A DNA stretch of 48,150 nt from an uncultured bacterium (GTDB lineage Bacteria; Patescibacteriota; Minisyncoccia; Phycocordibacterales; UBA9973), in the NCBI GenBank assembly GCA_937895515.1, contig CALAYS010000202.1:1-48150 (forward strand), in the 5' to 3' direction. A program made the position numbers and the translations under genes. Position 1 is the first letter of the stretch. Every line of letters starts with the position of its first letter. The notes below the pieces were generated by a model. It was not told where the DNA came from. It ran no database searches and saw nothing but the letters and a program-made list of their open reading frames with translations. Positions 25,871 through 34,909 of this stretch are shown here, in pieces.

Positions 25871-28153
25871 TTATTGTTCTTTAAATTTCGGTGAATAGTT
25901 ACAGTATGTTGTACATGTGCTAGACCCCGTAGATCCTGTACTAGACCCCGTAGTTGTACCTGTGCTAGTACCAGTTGAAGTTGATGGTCCACTAGGTGTC
26001 GAAGGGGTACTTGGAGTTGATGGAGTCGAAGGTGTACTAGGTGTCGAAGGGGTACTTGGAGTTGAAGGGCTACTTGTTCCAGTACCTGTTGGTGGTGGGG
26101 TGCAACGGAATTTACCTACATAGTTTGGACAATTTGGGTCACAAGAATTATTACATACTGGTGTACAAGAAACTGCAATATTAAATGCAACACTTTGATC
26201 TGGAATCGCGGGGTTACTTGGGTAATTTTTTTCCTTACAATTAGACATAGTATAAGTATAACTTCCTACACCAAGATAACTTGGTGAAAATGTTGAATAA
26301 CTATCAAAATTACTTAATGCTCCTTGCCAAGAGCTATCAATCCAGTTTTTCTGACAAGTATTAGCCTCGAGAGCTGATCCTTTATAATAAACATTAAATG
26401 ATGTTTCATTTGTTTGGATACAACTTTTATCCATTCGTAATTCTAATTTTCCAGAATCAGCACTACAAACATGGTTTAATTTTTTAGATGCAGTAAAAGG
26501 AGTACCATCAACCCTTTGACACTGTAGTTGGAAAATTGGGTCGGTATCAGTTATTTCTGCAGTTGCAACAATATGATTTGATCCATCTTGAGTTATTGTT
26601 GTTGAACTACCCCAACTAGGATTAGTGGTTGAACCGCTTATCATTGCTTTACAAGAATTTGCTTTTGCACTTAATGCACTATATGTAATTATCACACCAC
26701 TATTATTACAAGGAATATCTGTTGTACTATTTGTAGAATAATCTTTAACACTTATAGTAAGTGTAGGGTTTGGGATATTTACTGTAGTTTTTTGAATCGT
26801 TGATCTTCCTATTCTTGGTTTTGGGTCTGGGTATGTATTATCTTTACATTCAAACTGCCATTGGTCATTTGCTGTTAAACCATTACTAACCCTCACTGTT
26901 CCTGTATCAGTAAATGTTGCTGTTCCATCACTACTAACAGTTACATTTGCAACAACTTGCGCATTTTTATTGTAAATTACAGCTCCGCCACTACAACCAA
27001 AAGGTATATTTGTAGCTGTCCAAGTCACATCTACTGATCCATTATAAGTCACACTTGATGGGGCTGAAAGTGTAACAACCGGTGTATAGGCATTAAGCTC
27101 AACTATTACATTATCATTTCCACTTTCTGTACCATTTTCACACATTAAACTAAATGTTGTGGCTTTGGTAATATAACCTAATGTCCAACTTCCAGTCAAA
27201 CTAGTACTTGTTAATGCAGGACTATTTGTGTTAGCAGTACTACTACTAGCCCAACGAGTGTCTCCTTGGTTATTAGATGCAACTAATCTTGTTCCACAAG
27301 AAGTAATCCCTGCGCCGGTAATTGTCCAAGTAAGAGTAACTTGAGTGTTTTGGTCTATTTTTTTATAATCATCTGTACCGTTTACTTTTAAGGTAACAAT
27401 TGGTTTTGCGTTGTCATTAATACAGTCTTTACCTGATGCTACTGCACATTTTATTGGGACATTTCTTGGGTCCATTTTAATCCAACCAGCACCTTGGCCA
27501 TAAGATGCGCTTGATGTATCAGTGTCACCTCCTCCCCAAGCATAACCTGTGAACCCATTAGTTGATGTTGAGTAAGTAACACCAAAAGCAGAACCTTTGA
27601 AGCCGATCCAGCCATCGTAGCCACCTAATTCATTTGAGCTTTTTAAACCAGAAGATGGGTCACAATTATTGTTGTATACAAAACAAAAACGAGCATAACC
27701 AACCAGTTCATACCCGCCGTTACTATTTTTAATCATATGAGCGTTACAGTCTGACCCACCTTTTGGGTTAGCTGCGCAAGGTGCTGTGCTTGGAAAAGCA
27801 TCAGAACCAGAACCACTAAATCCTCCAAATTTTATATAACCGTAATTCTCACTATATGCATAACCATGTAGTTCCCAGTTGTCGCGATCAAATTCCACAT
27901 AATATTGAGGACCTGATCCAGCAGTATTTGACCCAGTTGAGGTATTATTAAAATTTATCCAACCAATTCCCCCAGGACCAATAGTTGAGTAAACTTGATC
28001 CGCACCCCAAGCATAACCTGAGAGCATTACACATTCATGACTTGTATCAGTACCTACATTTGGTGTTGCAACACAGGTCGTCATTGCTCCAACGGATTTT
28101 ATTCCAACAAGATAAAATAAGATAAAAACAAATAAAAATAAGAATTTTTTCAT
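25871..28153 (-). CDS. Large secreted surface protein with GYAW/GWI repeats and STP tail
   Basis: 760 residues. Signal peptide (1-23). The N-terminal third (about 45-235) has several copies of a motif like 'GYAW....GWI.F' (e.g. LSGYAWGADQVYS ... GGIGWINFN; LHGYAYSENYGYIKFGG; GYDGWIGFKG; FTGYAWGGGD ... GAGWIKMDP). Such copies are common in Parcubacterial surface proteins. Three or more Ig-like domains with paired cysteines follow (about 250-660), then a low-complexity linker of (S-T-P) units and a short Cys-containing end (TCTTYCNYSP). No LPXTG or other anchor is seen. It starts with a leaderless-type promoter, TGATATAAT 6 bases before the ATG, and leads directly into argS. Adhesion to host or other cells is an inference. 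Confidence 0.8.
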   Translation of the reverse strand: MKKFLFLFVFILFYLVGIKSVGAMTTCVATPNVGTDTSHECVMLSGYAWGADQVYSTIGPGGIGWINFNNTSTGSNTAGSGPQYYVEFDRDNWELHGYAYSENYGYIKFGGFSGSGSDAFPSTAPCAANPKGGSDCNAHMIKNSNGGYELVGYARFCFVYNNNCDPSSGLKSSNELGGYDGWIGFKGSAFGVTYSTSTNGFTGYAWGGGDTDTSSASYGQGAGWIKMDPRNVPIKCAVASGKDCINDNAKPIVTLKVNGTDDYKKIDQNTQVTLTWTITGAGITSCGTRLVASNNQGDTRWASSSTANTNSPALTSTSLTGSWTLGYITKATTFSLMCENGTESGNDNVIVELNAYTPVVTLSAPSSVTYNGSVDVTWTATNIPFGCSGGAVIYNKNAQVVANVTVSSDGTATFTDTGTVRVSNGLTANDQWQFECKDNTYPDPKPRIGRSTIQKTTVNIPNPTLTISVKDYSTNSTTDIPCNNSGVIITYSALSAKANSCKAMISGSTTNPSWGSSTTITQDGSNHIVATAEITDTDPIFQLQCQRVDGTPFTASKKLNHVCSADSGKLELRMDKSCIQTNETSFNVYYKGSALEANTCQKNWIDSSWQGALSNFDSYSTFSPSYLGVGSYTYTMSNCKEKNYPSNPAIPDQSVAFNIAVSCTPVCNNSCDPNCPNYVGKFRCTPPPTGTGTSSPSTPSTPSTPSTPSTPSTPSTPSTPSGPSTSTGTSTGTTTGSSTGSTGSSTCTTYCNYSPKFKEQ
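25975..26095 (-). repeat. Short tandem repeat coding for S-T-P linker
   Basis: About 9-base units coding Ser-Thr-Pro, partly arranged in longer units ('ggtgtcgaaggggtacttgg' occurs twice). In-frame slippage would change linker length, a possible route to surface variation. Confidence 0.7.
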
Positions 28154-28159
28154 AAACCT

Positions 28160-28165
28160 ATTATA
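28160..28165 (-). promoter_or_regulatory. Extended -10 box of the 760-residue surface protein/argS unit
   Basis: TATAAT preceded by TGA on the minus strand, 6 bases before ATG 28153. Confidence 0.6.
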
Positions 28166-28252
28166 TCAATTTATGCGCACTTTTTGCAATACAGATTTTG
28201 TTATGGTATATTCATTTTATATTACAAGTTAATAAATAGAATACAAATTAAT

Positions 28253-29557
28253 ATGTTGGACTTAAAAACAATGAGAACCGCATTGGAAGCCCTTGGAGAA
28301 GAGCGGAAAATCTCTAAAGAAAAGGTCATTGATGCTATAGAGCAGGCTTTTGCTGCCGCTTATAAAAAAGATTACGGCAAAAAAGGTCAAATTGTTCGTG
28401 CTAAAATGGACGTAGAAACCGGTAAGTTAGACTTTTATCAGGTTAAAATTGTCGTTGATGAAACCGTTGTTCGGATCGTTAACCAAGAAACAGAAGACGA
28501 GGATTATGACGAAAACGATACTCGTGTTCGTTATAATGATGAACATCATATCTTTTTAGCTGATGCTCAAATGATCAAATCTGGAGCTCAATTAGAAGAT
28601 GAAGTAATCTTCCCTTTGGAAGAGCACACAGATTTTAGTCGAATTGCTGCCCAAACTGCCAAGCAAGTTATAATGCAAAAAATCCGCGAAGCAGAACAAG
28701 AAGTAATTTTGGCTGAATTTGGAGCAAAAGAAGGTGATATCGTTACAGGAACTGTTGATAAAATAGAACGCGGAATGGTTTCTATAGCTATTGGCCGAGC
28801 TTTTGCAATAATGACCCCAGAAGAACAAATTCCTGGTGAATATCACCGACGTGGGGAGAGAATCAAGGCTTATTTATATAAAGTTGAACAAGGTCCACGA
28901 GGAATTTCTATCCGAGTGTCTCGAACTCATCCTAAACTAATCGAGGCTTTGTTTGCTATGGAATGTCCTGAAATCGCAAATGGTACTGTAGAAATAAGAG
29001 CAATTGCCCGCGAAGCCGGACAAAGAACAAAAATTGCTGTAGTTTCACACGATACTAGTATTGATCCAGTTGGAGCATGTGTTGGACAAAAAGGTGTCCG
29101 TGTAACAGCTGTTATGAGTGAGCTACATGGAGAGAAGATTGATATTATCCCTTGGGATGAAGATCCAGCTATATTTGTAGCTAACTCTTTAGCTCCAGCT
29201 CGAGTTTTTGATATTTTGATTGACGATGAAACTCATACTGCCGAAGTTGATGTTCCAGAAGACCAATTGTCATTAGCTATTGGACGCGGAGGGCAAAATG
29301 TAAGACTTGGAGCCAAGCTTACTGGTTGGAAAATCGATATTCGTGGTAACGAAGCCCAATATACAAGTACTGAAGAAATAATGGAAGAAACTTTTGAAGA
29401 CCTTAGTGAAGATGCTCAAAATATTGAGCCAAGTAATGAAGAACTAAATGCTCTTGAGATTGAAAATGAAGTTGCGCCAACAGTAGATGAAGAAAATTTA
29501 TCTGCTGAAGAGATAGTCGATGATTTAAAAGTTAATGCGTTAGAAGACGAAGAATAA
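28253..29557 (+). CDS. nusA: Transcription factor NusA
   Basis: Modulates pausing, termination and antitermination by RNA polymerase. 434 residues from the ATG at 28253 (MLDLKTMRTALEALGEERKIS). The frame extends 23 codons upstream, but those residues are not NusA-like. Order: N-terminal RNAP-binding domain (about 1-130), S1 (about 140-205: GDIVTGTVDKIERGMVSIAIG), KH1 and KH2 (about 210-350: 'GACVGQKGVRV', 'LSLAIGRGGQNVRLGAKLTGWKIDI'). It has an acidic tail of about 70 residues instead of the AR repeats of E. coli. ppa follows with a 1-base gap. Confidence 0.95.
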   Translation: MLDLKTMRTALEALGEERKISKEKVIDAIEQAFAAAYKKDYGKKGQIVRAKMDVETGKLDFYQVKIVVDETVVRIVNQETEDEDYDENDTRVRYNDEHHIFLADAQMIKSGAQLEDEVIFPLEEHTDFSRIAAQTAKQVIMQKIREAEQEVILAEFGAKEGDIVTGTVDKIERGMVSIAIGRAFAIMTPEEQIPGEYHRRGERIKAYLYKVEQGPRGISIRVSRTHPKLIEALFAMECPEIANGTVEIRAIAREAGQRTKIAVVSHDTSIDPVGACVGQKGVRVTAVMSELHGEKIDIIPWDEDPAIFVANSLAPARVFDILIDDETHTAEVDVPEDQLSLAIGRGGQNVRLGAKLTGWKIDIRGNEAQYTSTEEIMEETFEDLSEDAQNIEPSNEELNALEIENEVAPTVDEENLSAEEIVDDLKVNALEDEE

Positions 29558-29558
29558 T

Positions 29559-30104
29559 ATGAATTTATGGCACGATGTAACAATTGGTAAAAATGTTCCA
29601 CAAGAATTTAATTGTATTGTGGAAATTTCAAAAGGTTCAAATAATAAATATGAAATCGATAAAGAAACAGGTTTAATTGCGCTTGATCGAGCAAATTATA
29701 ATGCTGCACCTTATCCTTTTGATTATGCGTTTGTCCCACAAACATTATGGGAAGATGGTGACGCTTTGGACGTAATTATTCTTTCAACATATCCATTGGC
29801 TGTAGGTGTTATGGTTGCGGTTCGTCCTGTTGCAATTATGGATATGAATGATTCTGGGGAAAGTGATGCAAAAATCTTAGCTGTTCCAGTAAATGACCGT
29901 CGTTTTGATGATATAAATGATTTAGCTGACTTGAATAAGCATATGTTAAAAGAATATTCTCATTTTTTTGAAACATATAAAATTCTTAAATCAGATGATC
30001 CAAATAAATATCCTGTAATAATTTCTGGGTATCGTGGTCGTGCTGAAGCAATTGATGCAATTGTAAAATCACAAGAACTTTATAAAGAAAAATTTAGTAA
30101 GTAA
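29559..30104 (+). CDS. ppa: Inorganic pyrophosphatase
   Basis: Hydrolyses pyrophosphate and drives biosynthetic reactions forward. A 181-residue family I enzyme: 'VEISKGSNNKYEIDKETG', 'YPFDYAFVPQTLWEDGDALDVII' (metal-binding Asp cluster), 'DSGESDAKILAVPVND' and 'HFFETYKILKSD'. It begins right after nusA in the same operon. A long stem-loop repeat lies between it and tig. Confidence 0.95.
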   Translation: MNLWHDVTIGKNVPQEFNCIVEISKGSNNKYEIDKETGLIALDRANYNAAPYPFDYAFVPQTLWEDGDALDVIILSTYPLAVGVMVAVRPVAIMDMNDSGESDAKILAVPVNDRRFDDINDLADLNKHMLKEYSHFFETYKILKSDDPNKYPVIISGYRGRAEAIDAIVKSQELYKEKFSK

Positions 30105-30113
30105 TAATATTCT

Positions 30114-30181
30114 ACAAAAACTTTCTTTTCAAAAGTCCTGCGCCAAAGGATCCTCGGACATTTTTCAAAGAAAGTTTTTGT
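30114..30181. repeat. Stem-loop repeat with CCTGCGCC core, copy 1
   Basis: Outer arms ACAAAAACTTTCTTT (30114-30128) and AAAGAAAGTTTTTGT (30167-30181) are perfectly complementary. Inner GTCC/GGAC frames the core CCTGCGCCAAAGGATCCTCG (30137-30156). The same core sits on unrelated arms at 40246 and 40815. The T-rich right arm could also terminate nusA-ppa. Confidence 0.75.
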
Positions 30182-30194
30182 TTATATAATAATT

Positions 30195-31277
30195 ATGTCA
30201 GCAAAATATACAAAAAAAGAATTAGAAAATTCTCGTGTTGAGATTAGTGGAACAATTCCTTATGAAGATTTGGTAATCCATGAAGAAATTGCACTTGCAA
30301 GACTTGCAAAAGAAATAGAAATTGATGGGTTCCGTAAAGGCCAAGTTCCCCCAGCTACTGCTCGTCAATATTTACAAGACATGGCAATACTTGAAGCCAT
30401 GGCAGAAGAAGCCTTGATGAAAGAATACGGTGACATTATTACAACTCATGCACCGGATGCTATTGGTCGCCCAGATATCAACATCACTAAAATTGCTCGG
30501 GATAACCCAATGGAATTTAAAATGACAGTTACTGTAATGCCTAAAATCAAACTTTCAGATTATAAAAAAATTGCAAAAACTGAAAATAAAAACAAACAGA
30601 TAGTAACAGTTACTGATGAAGAAGTTGAAAAGTCTTTGTCTGAACTTCAAAAAATGCGTGCTGGTGGTGGCAAAACCCATACTCACCCCGATGGTAGTGT
30701 CCATGATGAAAATCATAACGATGTCTCTGCCGAAGCTGTAGCCGATGAAGCTTTAACACTTCCTGAACTAAATGATGAATTTGCACAAAGTTTTGGTGAT
30801 AGTTTTAAAACTCTTGAAGATTTAAAAAACAAAATCCGTGAAAACATGCAAAAGGAAAAAGAAATGATTGAAAGTGATAAAGTTCGAATGGCAATTGGTG
30901 AGCGAATAATTGAAGAAATGGAAACTAGTATTCCAGATTTACTAATAGATGGTGAGATTGAAAGAATGGCATACCGCATGGAGTCCGACTTGGCAAATTC
31001 TGGAATGAATTTAGATGAATACGCAAAGATGATTGGTAAAAGTATGGATGATATTAAATCTGAATGGCGTCCAAGTGCTGAAAAGCGTGTGAAACTACAA
31101 CTAGCATTGGATGAAATTGCAAAATTAGAAAATGTTACACCAGATGCAGAGCAAGTTGAAAAAGAAGTTGAACAATTAAAACAAATGTATAAAGATATTG
31201 ATCCCCTTCGTGCAAAACTATATGTTGAATCTCAATTAAAAAATGAAAAAACTTTTGAATTCCTAGATGCACAGTAA
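30195..31277 (+). CDS. tig: Trigger factor lacking the PPIase domain
   Basis: Ribosome-bound chaperone for nascent chains. The N-terminal ribosome-binding domain has the signature 'GFRKGQVPPATARQYL' (about 45-60), and the C-terminal helical domain spans about 190-355. Bacterial TF usually has about 430 residues with an FKBP-type PPIase between them; here the whole protein is 360. The middle is a short linker with a His-rich stretch (KTHTHPDGSVHDENHND, about 160-176). Chaperone function can persist without PPIase. A -10-like TATATA ends 6 bases before the ATG. A terminator follows. Confidence 0.9.
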   Translation: MSAKYTKKELENSRVEISGTIPYEDLVIHEEIALARLAKEIEIDGFRKGQVPPATARQYLQDMAILEAMAEEALMKEYGDIITTHAPDAIGRPDINITKIARDNPMEFKMTVTVMPKIKLSDYKKIAKTENKNKQIVTVTDEEVEKSLSELQKMRAGGGKTHTHPDGSVHDENHNDVSAEAVADEALTLPELNDEFAQSFGDSFKTLEDLKNKIRENMQKEKEMIESDKVRMAIGERIIEEMETSIPDLLIDGEIERMAYRMESDLANSGMNLDEYAKMIGKSMDDIKSEWRPSAEKRVKLQLALDEIAKLENVTPDAEQVEKEVEQLKQMYKDIDPLRAKLYVESQLKNEKTFEFLDAQ

Positions 31278-31308
31278 AAACAAAACCCCTTAAATGGGGT
31301 TTTGTTTT
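31277..31308 (+). terminator. Terminator of tig
   Basis: AAAACAAAACCCC / GGGGTTTTGTTTT hairpin with U-rich end. Confidence 0.85.
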
Positions 31309-31346
31309 GTGCTATACTGGCTTTATAAAACTAATTTACATTATAT

Positions 31347-31934
31347 ATGAGTTATTTAATCCCCACAGTTATTGAAAAATCACCCCAAGGTGAACGCGCA
31401 TATGACATTTATTCACGTCTTTTAAATGAACGAATAATCTTTCTTGCTGGTTCTATTAATGATGAAGTTGCCAATGTTGTTATTGCTCAACTACTACATC
31501 TTGCTCATCAAGACCCTAAAAAGGATATTTCACTTTACATTAATTCCCCTGGCGGGTCAGTTTCTGCTGGTCTTGCGATAATGGACACCATGAACTTTAT
31601 TAAACCCGATGTATCTACTATTTGTGTTGGTTTAGCAGCGTCTATGGGCTCAATGTTGTTGTCTGCTGGTGCCAAGGGTAAAAGGTTTGCACTACCCAAT
31701 AGTGAAATCATGATTCACCAAGTCTTAGGTGGTGCCGAAGGCCAAGCCAGCGATATTGAAATTGCTGCAAAGCGTATCATAAAAGTAAAAGAGAATTTAA
31801 TTAAAATTCTTGCTAAAAATACCGGTAAATCAGCTACTCAAATTGAAAAAGACATGGACCGCGACAACTGGATGGGTGCAAGTGAAGCTAAAGCTTATGG
31901 AATAATCGACGAAGTCTTAACAAAGAATAAATAG
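31347..31934 (+). CDS. clpP: ATP-dependent Clp protease proteolytic subunit
   Basis: Serine peptidase that forms the ClpP tetradecamer and degrades proteins with ClpX/ClpC. 195 residues. 'YINSPGGSVSAGLAI' (oxyanion region), Ser99 in 'GLAASMGSMLLSAG', His124 in 'IMIHQVLGGAEGQASDI', and the Asp of 'EKDMDRDNWMGASEAKAYG' complete the triad. Extended -10 TGCTATACT lies about 27 bases before the ATG, so this gene has a short leader, but without a Shine-Dalgarno match. Followed by a very strong terminator. Confidence 0.96.
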   Translation: MSYLIPTVIEKSPQGERAYDIYSRLLNERIIFLAGSINDEVANVVIAQLLHLAHQDPKKDISLYINSPGGSVSAGLAIMDTMNFIKPDVSTICVGLAASMGSMLLSAGAKGKRFALPNSEIMIHQVLGGAEGQASDIEIAAKRIIKVKENLIKILAKNTGKSATQIEKDMDRDNWMGASEAKAYGIIDEVLTKNK

Positions 31935-31956
31935 ATCTAGTTCATCTAAAATCAAA

Positions 31957-32001
31957 ATATCTAAAAATCCCACAGGAGATGCCTGTGGGATTTTTAGATA
32001 T
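31957..32001 (+). terminator. Strong terminator of clpP
   Basis: Perfect 20-bp stem (arm ATATCTAAAAATCCCACAGG) around a 5-base loop. The inner AAAAATCCCACAGG / CCTGTGGGATTTTT is the same as in the rny terminator at 34381. Confidence 0.85.
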
Positions 32002-32019
32002 ATAAGTATATTAATCTTA

Positions 32020-32048
32020 TTGACATCCCTATTTTATAGGAATATAGT
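32020..32048 (+). promoter_or_regulatory. Consensus sigma-70 promoter
   Basis: TTGACA (32020-32025), 17-base spacer, TATAGT (32043-32048). The leader to ATG 32070 would be about 15 bases. Confidence 0.75.
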
Positions 32049-32069
32049 TAAGATTAAACAACTTAAACT

Positions 32070-32678
32070 ATGAACAATTTAACAATCAAAGCCGAAGATT
32101 TAAAAAAATCAGAATTGGTTCTAACCTACAATATTCTTGTGGGTCGTGAAGTTAAACAAAAAAGGAAAAGTACTATTTTTTTTGCAGTTCTTTCATTCTT
32201 TTTAGTTTTTCTTTTAGTTTATGAATTAGGGGTTCATAAACCTGAAATTATTTTAAAGTTCACTTTATTTTTATTATTTTTATCCTTTATCGGGATAATT
32301 TATAGGAGTCTACAGATTCTGATAATAGAAGATCGGAGTTTTGATAAGATAGAAATTTTTGGTGCTCTTAAAAAAATTGAAGAAGAACAAAATGTTTTTG
32401 AGAAAAAACTAAATAGCTTTAATTCATTAATTAAACAAAAAAATACAGAAGACAAATATTATGTAGAGAATCCAGAGTATCTCTTCTTAGAAGAAGATCC
32501 CGGAGCTTTTATTAATGTTTGGTTCCCGACTTCTACAGAATTAGAGAATAAGACTTCTATAATAAAAAAAATAAGAAAAATTCAAAATCATTTAATCTAT
32601 ACAATCCCCTTTGAGAAAATAGGTTTACAGATTTTTTTAAAGAGTAAAGGTATTGAAAACAATCTGGTTACCGGATAA
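32070..32678 (+). CDS. Unknown membrane protein (two helices plus coiled coil)
   Basis: 202 residues: a short polar N-terminus, two membrane helices at about 33-52 and 61-83, then a cytoplasmic helical region with a likely coiled coil (about 92-125). No family recognised. It has its own promoter and terminator, so it is expressed separately from clpP and rny. A role is not indicated by its neighbours. Confidence 0.75.
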   Translation: MNNLTIKAEDLKKSELVLTYNILVGREVKQKRKSTIFFAVLSFFLVFLLVYELGVHKPEIILKFTLFLLFLSFIGIIYRSLQILIIEDRSFDKIEIFGALKKIEEEQNVFEKKLNSFNSLIKQKNTEDKYYVENPEYLFLEEDPGAFINVWFPTSTELENKTSIIKKIRKIQNHLIYTIPFEKIGLQIFLKSKGIENNLVTG

Positions 32679-32700
32679 TTATCCAGTAGTCTATCATGTT

Positions 32701-32733
32701 AAGGAAGGTGTTTTTTACATCTTCCTTTTTTTA
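32701..32733 (+). terminator. Terminator of the two-helix membrane protein gene
   Basis: AAGGAAG ... CTTCCTT hairpin followed by a run of Ts. Confidence 0.75.
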
Positions 32734-32785
32734 TTGAAAAACTCGCAATATTTTATATATTTTGCTAGTATAGGTTCATACCTTA

Positions 32786-34348
32786 TTGTCTGATTATTAT
32801 TCTTTAATTATTAATTTTATGGGAACACTAGGAATCATTCTCCTTGTGCTTCTCGGTCTTGGAGTCGGGGTTATTGCCGGGTATTTTATCCGCCAAGTCA
32901 TATCTCTAGGTAAAAAAGGATCCATCGAGCTTGAGTTAAAGCAGATGATGATTGCTGCCAAGGAAGAAGCGCAAAAAATTATAGATGCCGGTAAAAAGGA
33001 TGCCGACAAACTGCGTGATGAGGTCAAAAATGATGACCGCATAATGCGCGAAGGGATTAAAAAAGAAGAGGAACGCATTCATGCCAAAGAAGCTTTGGTT
33101 GACAAGCGCCAAGTTGATATCGACAAAAGTGCTGATGAATTAAAGTCAAAACTTGAAGAAGTTAACACTTTAAAATCAAAATTAGATGAAGCAAAGACCG
33201 AACAAGACAAAAAGCTTGAAATGGTTGCATCTCTAACCATGCTCGAGGCTCGTGAACAAATAATGAAGCGTGCCGAAGCCGAATATGAAGAAGACCTATT
33301 AGTTCGTTTACAAAAGTTTGACCGTGATGCTCAAGACAAATTAGCCTTAAGAGCTAAAGAAATCCTAGCTACATCTATCCAGCGTCTGGCTAGCTCAACC
33401 GCTAGTGAAATGATGACAACTAATGTGGCTATACCCAATGATGACATCAAAGGTAAAATCATTGGTAAAGAGGGACGAAATATTCGGGCTTTTGAACAAG
33501 CAGCCGGAGTTGAACTAATAGTAGACGATGCCCCAGGGGTAATTGTGGTTTCATCTTTTGACCCAGTTCGTCGCCAAATAGCTCGAATTGCATTGGAGAA
33601 TCTAGTTCTTGATGGCCGGATTCAACCAGCTAAAATAGAAGAAGAGATAGAAAAAGCTAAAAAAGACATCAATAATATAATCAAACAAAAGGGTGAACAA
33701 GCTGTAATGGAACTAGGTATTGTTACTCTTGACCCTCGAATTATTGCTATTGTTGGACGACTTTATTTCCGTACTAGTTATGGGCAAAATGTCTTGCAAC
33801 ACAGTGTGGAAATGGCTCATGTTGCAGGTATGATTGCTGCTGAGATTGGAGCGGACGTTGCAATTGCCAAAGCTGGTGCGTTGGTTCATGACATTGGTAA
33901 AGCATTGGATCATGAAGTTCAAGGAACACATATCGACATTGGTATTCGAATACTAGAAAAATTTGGTGCAGACAAGCGTATAATTACCGCTATGAAGTCT
34001 CACCATGACGACTGTCCACATGAAACAGTAGAAGCTGTAATTGTTCAAACTGCGGACATTATATCTGGTTCTCGCCCTGGAGCACGTCGTGATACAGTAG
34101 AGAATTACTTGAAGCGTCTTGCAGACTTGGAAGCTCTCGCTATGTCATTTGGAGGAGTAGAAAAGGTTTGGGCACTGTCCGCTGGTCGCGAAGTCCGAGT
34201 CTTTGTAAAACCAAGTGAAGTCACCGACCTTGGAGCACGTGAAATGGCACGGGACATTGCAAAGAAAATCGAATCCGACCTGACTTACCCTGGTGAAATC
34301 CGAGTAGTCTTAATAAGAGAAAATAGACTAATCGAAGTCGCCCGGTAG
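32786..34348 (+). CDS. rny: Ribonuclease Y
   Basis: Membrane-anchored endoribonuclease that starts mRNA decay. The 520 residues comprise an N-terminal membrane helix (about 12-35), a long coiled coil (about 45-190), a KH domain (about 207-270: 'IPNDDIKGKIIGKEGRNIRAFE'), and an HD domain ('QNVLQHSVEMAHVAG', 'AGALVHDIGKALDHE', 'MKSHHDDCPHETVEA'). It ends 'GEIRVVLIRENRLIEVAR', typical of RNase Y. The start is uncertain: TTG at 32786 gives MSDYYSLIINF, and ATG at 32819 gives MGTLGIILLV. Both leave the anchor intact. Confidence 0.95.
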   Translation: MSDYYSLIINFMGTLGIILLVLLGLGVGVIAGYFIRQVISLGKKGSIELELKQMMIAAKEEAQKIIDAGKKDADKLRDEVKNDDRIMREGIKKEEERIHAKEALVDKRQVDIDKSADELKSKLEEVNTLKSKLDEAKTEQDKKLEMVASLTMLEAREQIMKRAEAEYEEDLLVRLQKFDRDAQDKLALRAKEILATSIQRLASSTASEMMTTNVAIPNDDIKGKIIGKEGRNIRAFEQAAGVELIVDDAPGVIVVSSFDPVRRQIARIALENLVLDGRIQPAKIEEEIEKAKKDINNIIKQKGEQAVMELGIVTLDPRIIAIVGRLYFRTSYGQNVLQHSVEMAHVAGMIAAEIGADVAIAKAGALVHDIGKALDHEVQGTHIDIGIRILEKFGADKRIITAMKSHHDDCPHETVEAVIVQTADIISGSRPGARRDTVENYLKRLADLEALAMSFGGVEKVWALSAGREVRVFVKPSEVTDLGAREMARDIAKKIESDLTYPGEIRVVLIRENRLIEVAR

Positions 34349-34380
34349 TAAATCTTAAAATATATAGATAAATTGAATAA

Positions 34381-34415
34381 TAAAAATCCCACAGGTTAGA
34401 CCTGTGGGATTTTTA
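34381..34415. terminator. Bidirectional terminator between rny and HIT-like gene
   Basis: TAAAAATCCCACAGG / CCTGTGGGATTTTTA hairpin between convergent genes, with T tracts on both strands. Confidence 0.85.
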
Positions 34416-34422
34416 TTATATG

Positions 34423-34821
34423 CTATGCTGGTTCTCTTTTTAAAACAACTAAATGCAAATGAAAATATCCAGGCGTGGTTTGCCCACGAGGTAGACTTTC
34501 CCATATTGAATCATAGTTTTGTTTTAAATAGTTTTCTCTTATCTCTATATATTCTGATTTTTCATCATCATTTAATAAATTCCAATCAAAAGCAACTTCT
34601 CTTTTAGGTAATATCATATGATTAACATCTGTTACTGCATCATAAGGAAATTCATTTTCAGTAATTACCCAATGTTTAAATTCTTTTACTAAGAATTTTT
34701 GCCAATTTGTAAAAGGGTTTTCTGTTATTCCTTTTTCTTTGCGATCCTTCATTGTTTCTATATAGTGCGTCATCATTTTATCCGTTCGCAAGAATGTCCT
34801 GGTTATGTTTTTGCTCATCAT
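34423..34821 (-). CDS. Divergent HIT-like protein
   Basis: A 132-residue soluble protein. 'DAVTDVNHMILPKREVAFDW' resembles the 'NH.L..PKRH' segment of HIT proteins, and 'TPGYFHLHLVVLKR' near the C-terminus resembles the His-triad strand, although only two of the three histidines are present (H-L-H). The N-terminal 40 residues are basic and helical. It may be a HIT-superfamily nucleotide-binding protein with altered chemistry, or a structural relative only. TGCTATAAT lies about 11 bases before the ATG. Confidence 0.55.
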   Translation of the reverse strand: MMSKNITRTFLRTDKMMTHYIETMKDRKEKGITENPFTNWQKFLVKEFKHWVITENEFPYDAVTDVNHMILPKREVAFDWNLLNDDEKSEYIEIRENYLKQNYDSIWESLPRGQTTPGYFHLHLVVLKREPA

Positions 34822-34854
34822 ATATGCTTGTGATTATAGCATAAAATAAAAACA

Positions 34855-34880
34855 GGGTTGCAGAAAATTTTCTACAACCC
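34855..34880 (-). terminator. Terminator of the DUF1543 gene
   Basis: GGGTTGTAGAAAA / TTTTCTGCAACCC on the minus strand, followed by a T-rich stretch. Confidence 0.75.
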
Positions 34881-34909
34881 CTTATTAAATTATTAGTTTT
34901 TAAACCTAT

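Noticed and set aside
25975..26095. Regular repeats as a CRISPR array
   Set aside because: Units are too short and in frame; they encode the Ser-Thr-Pro linker. No CRISPR array or cas gene is present in the window.
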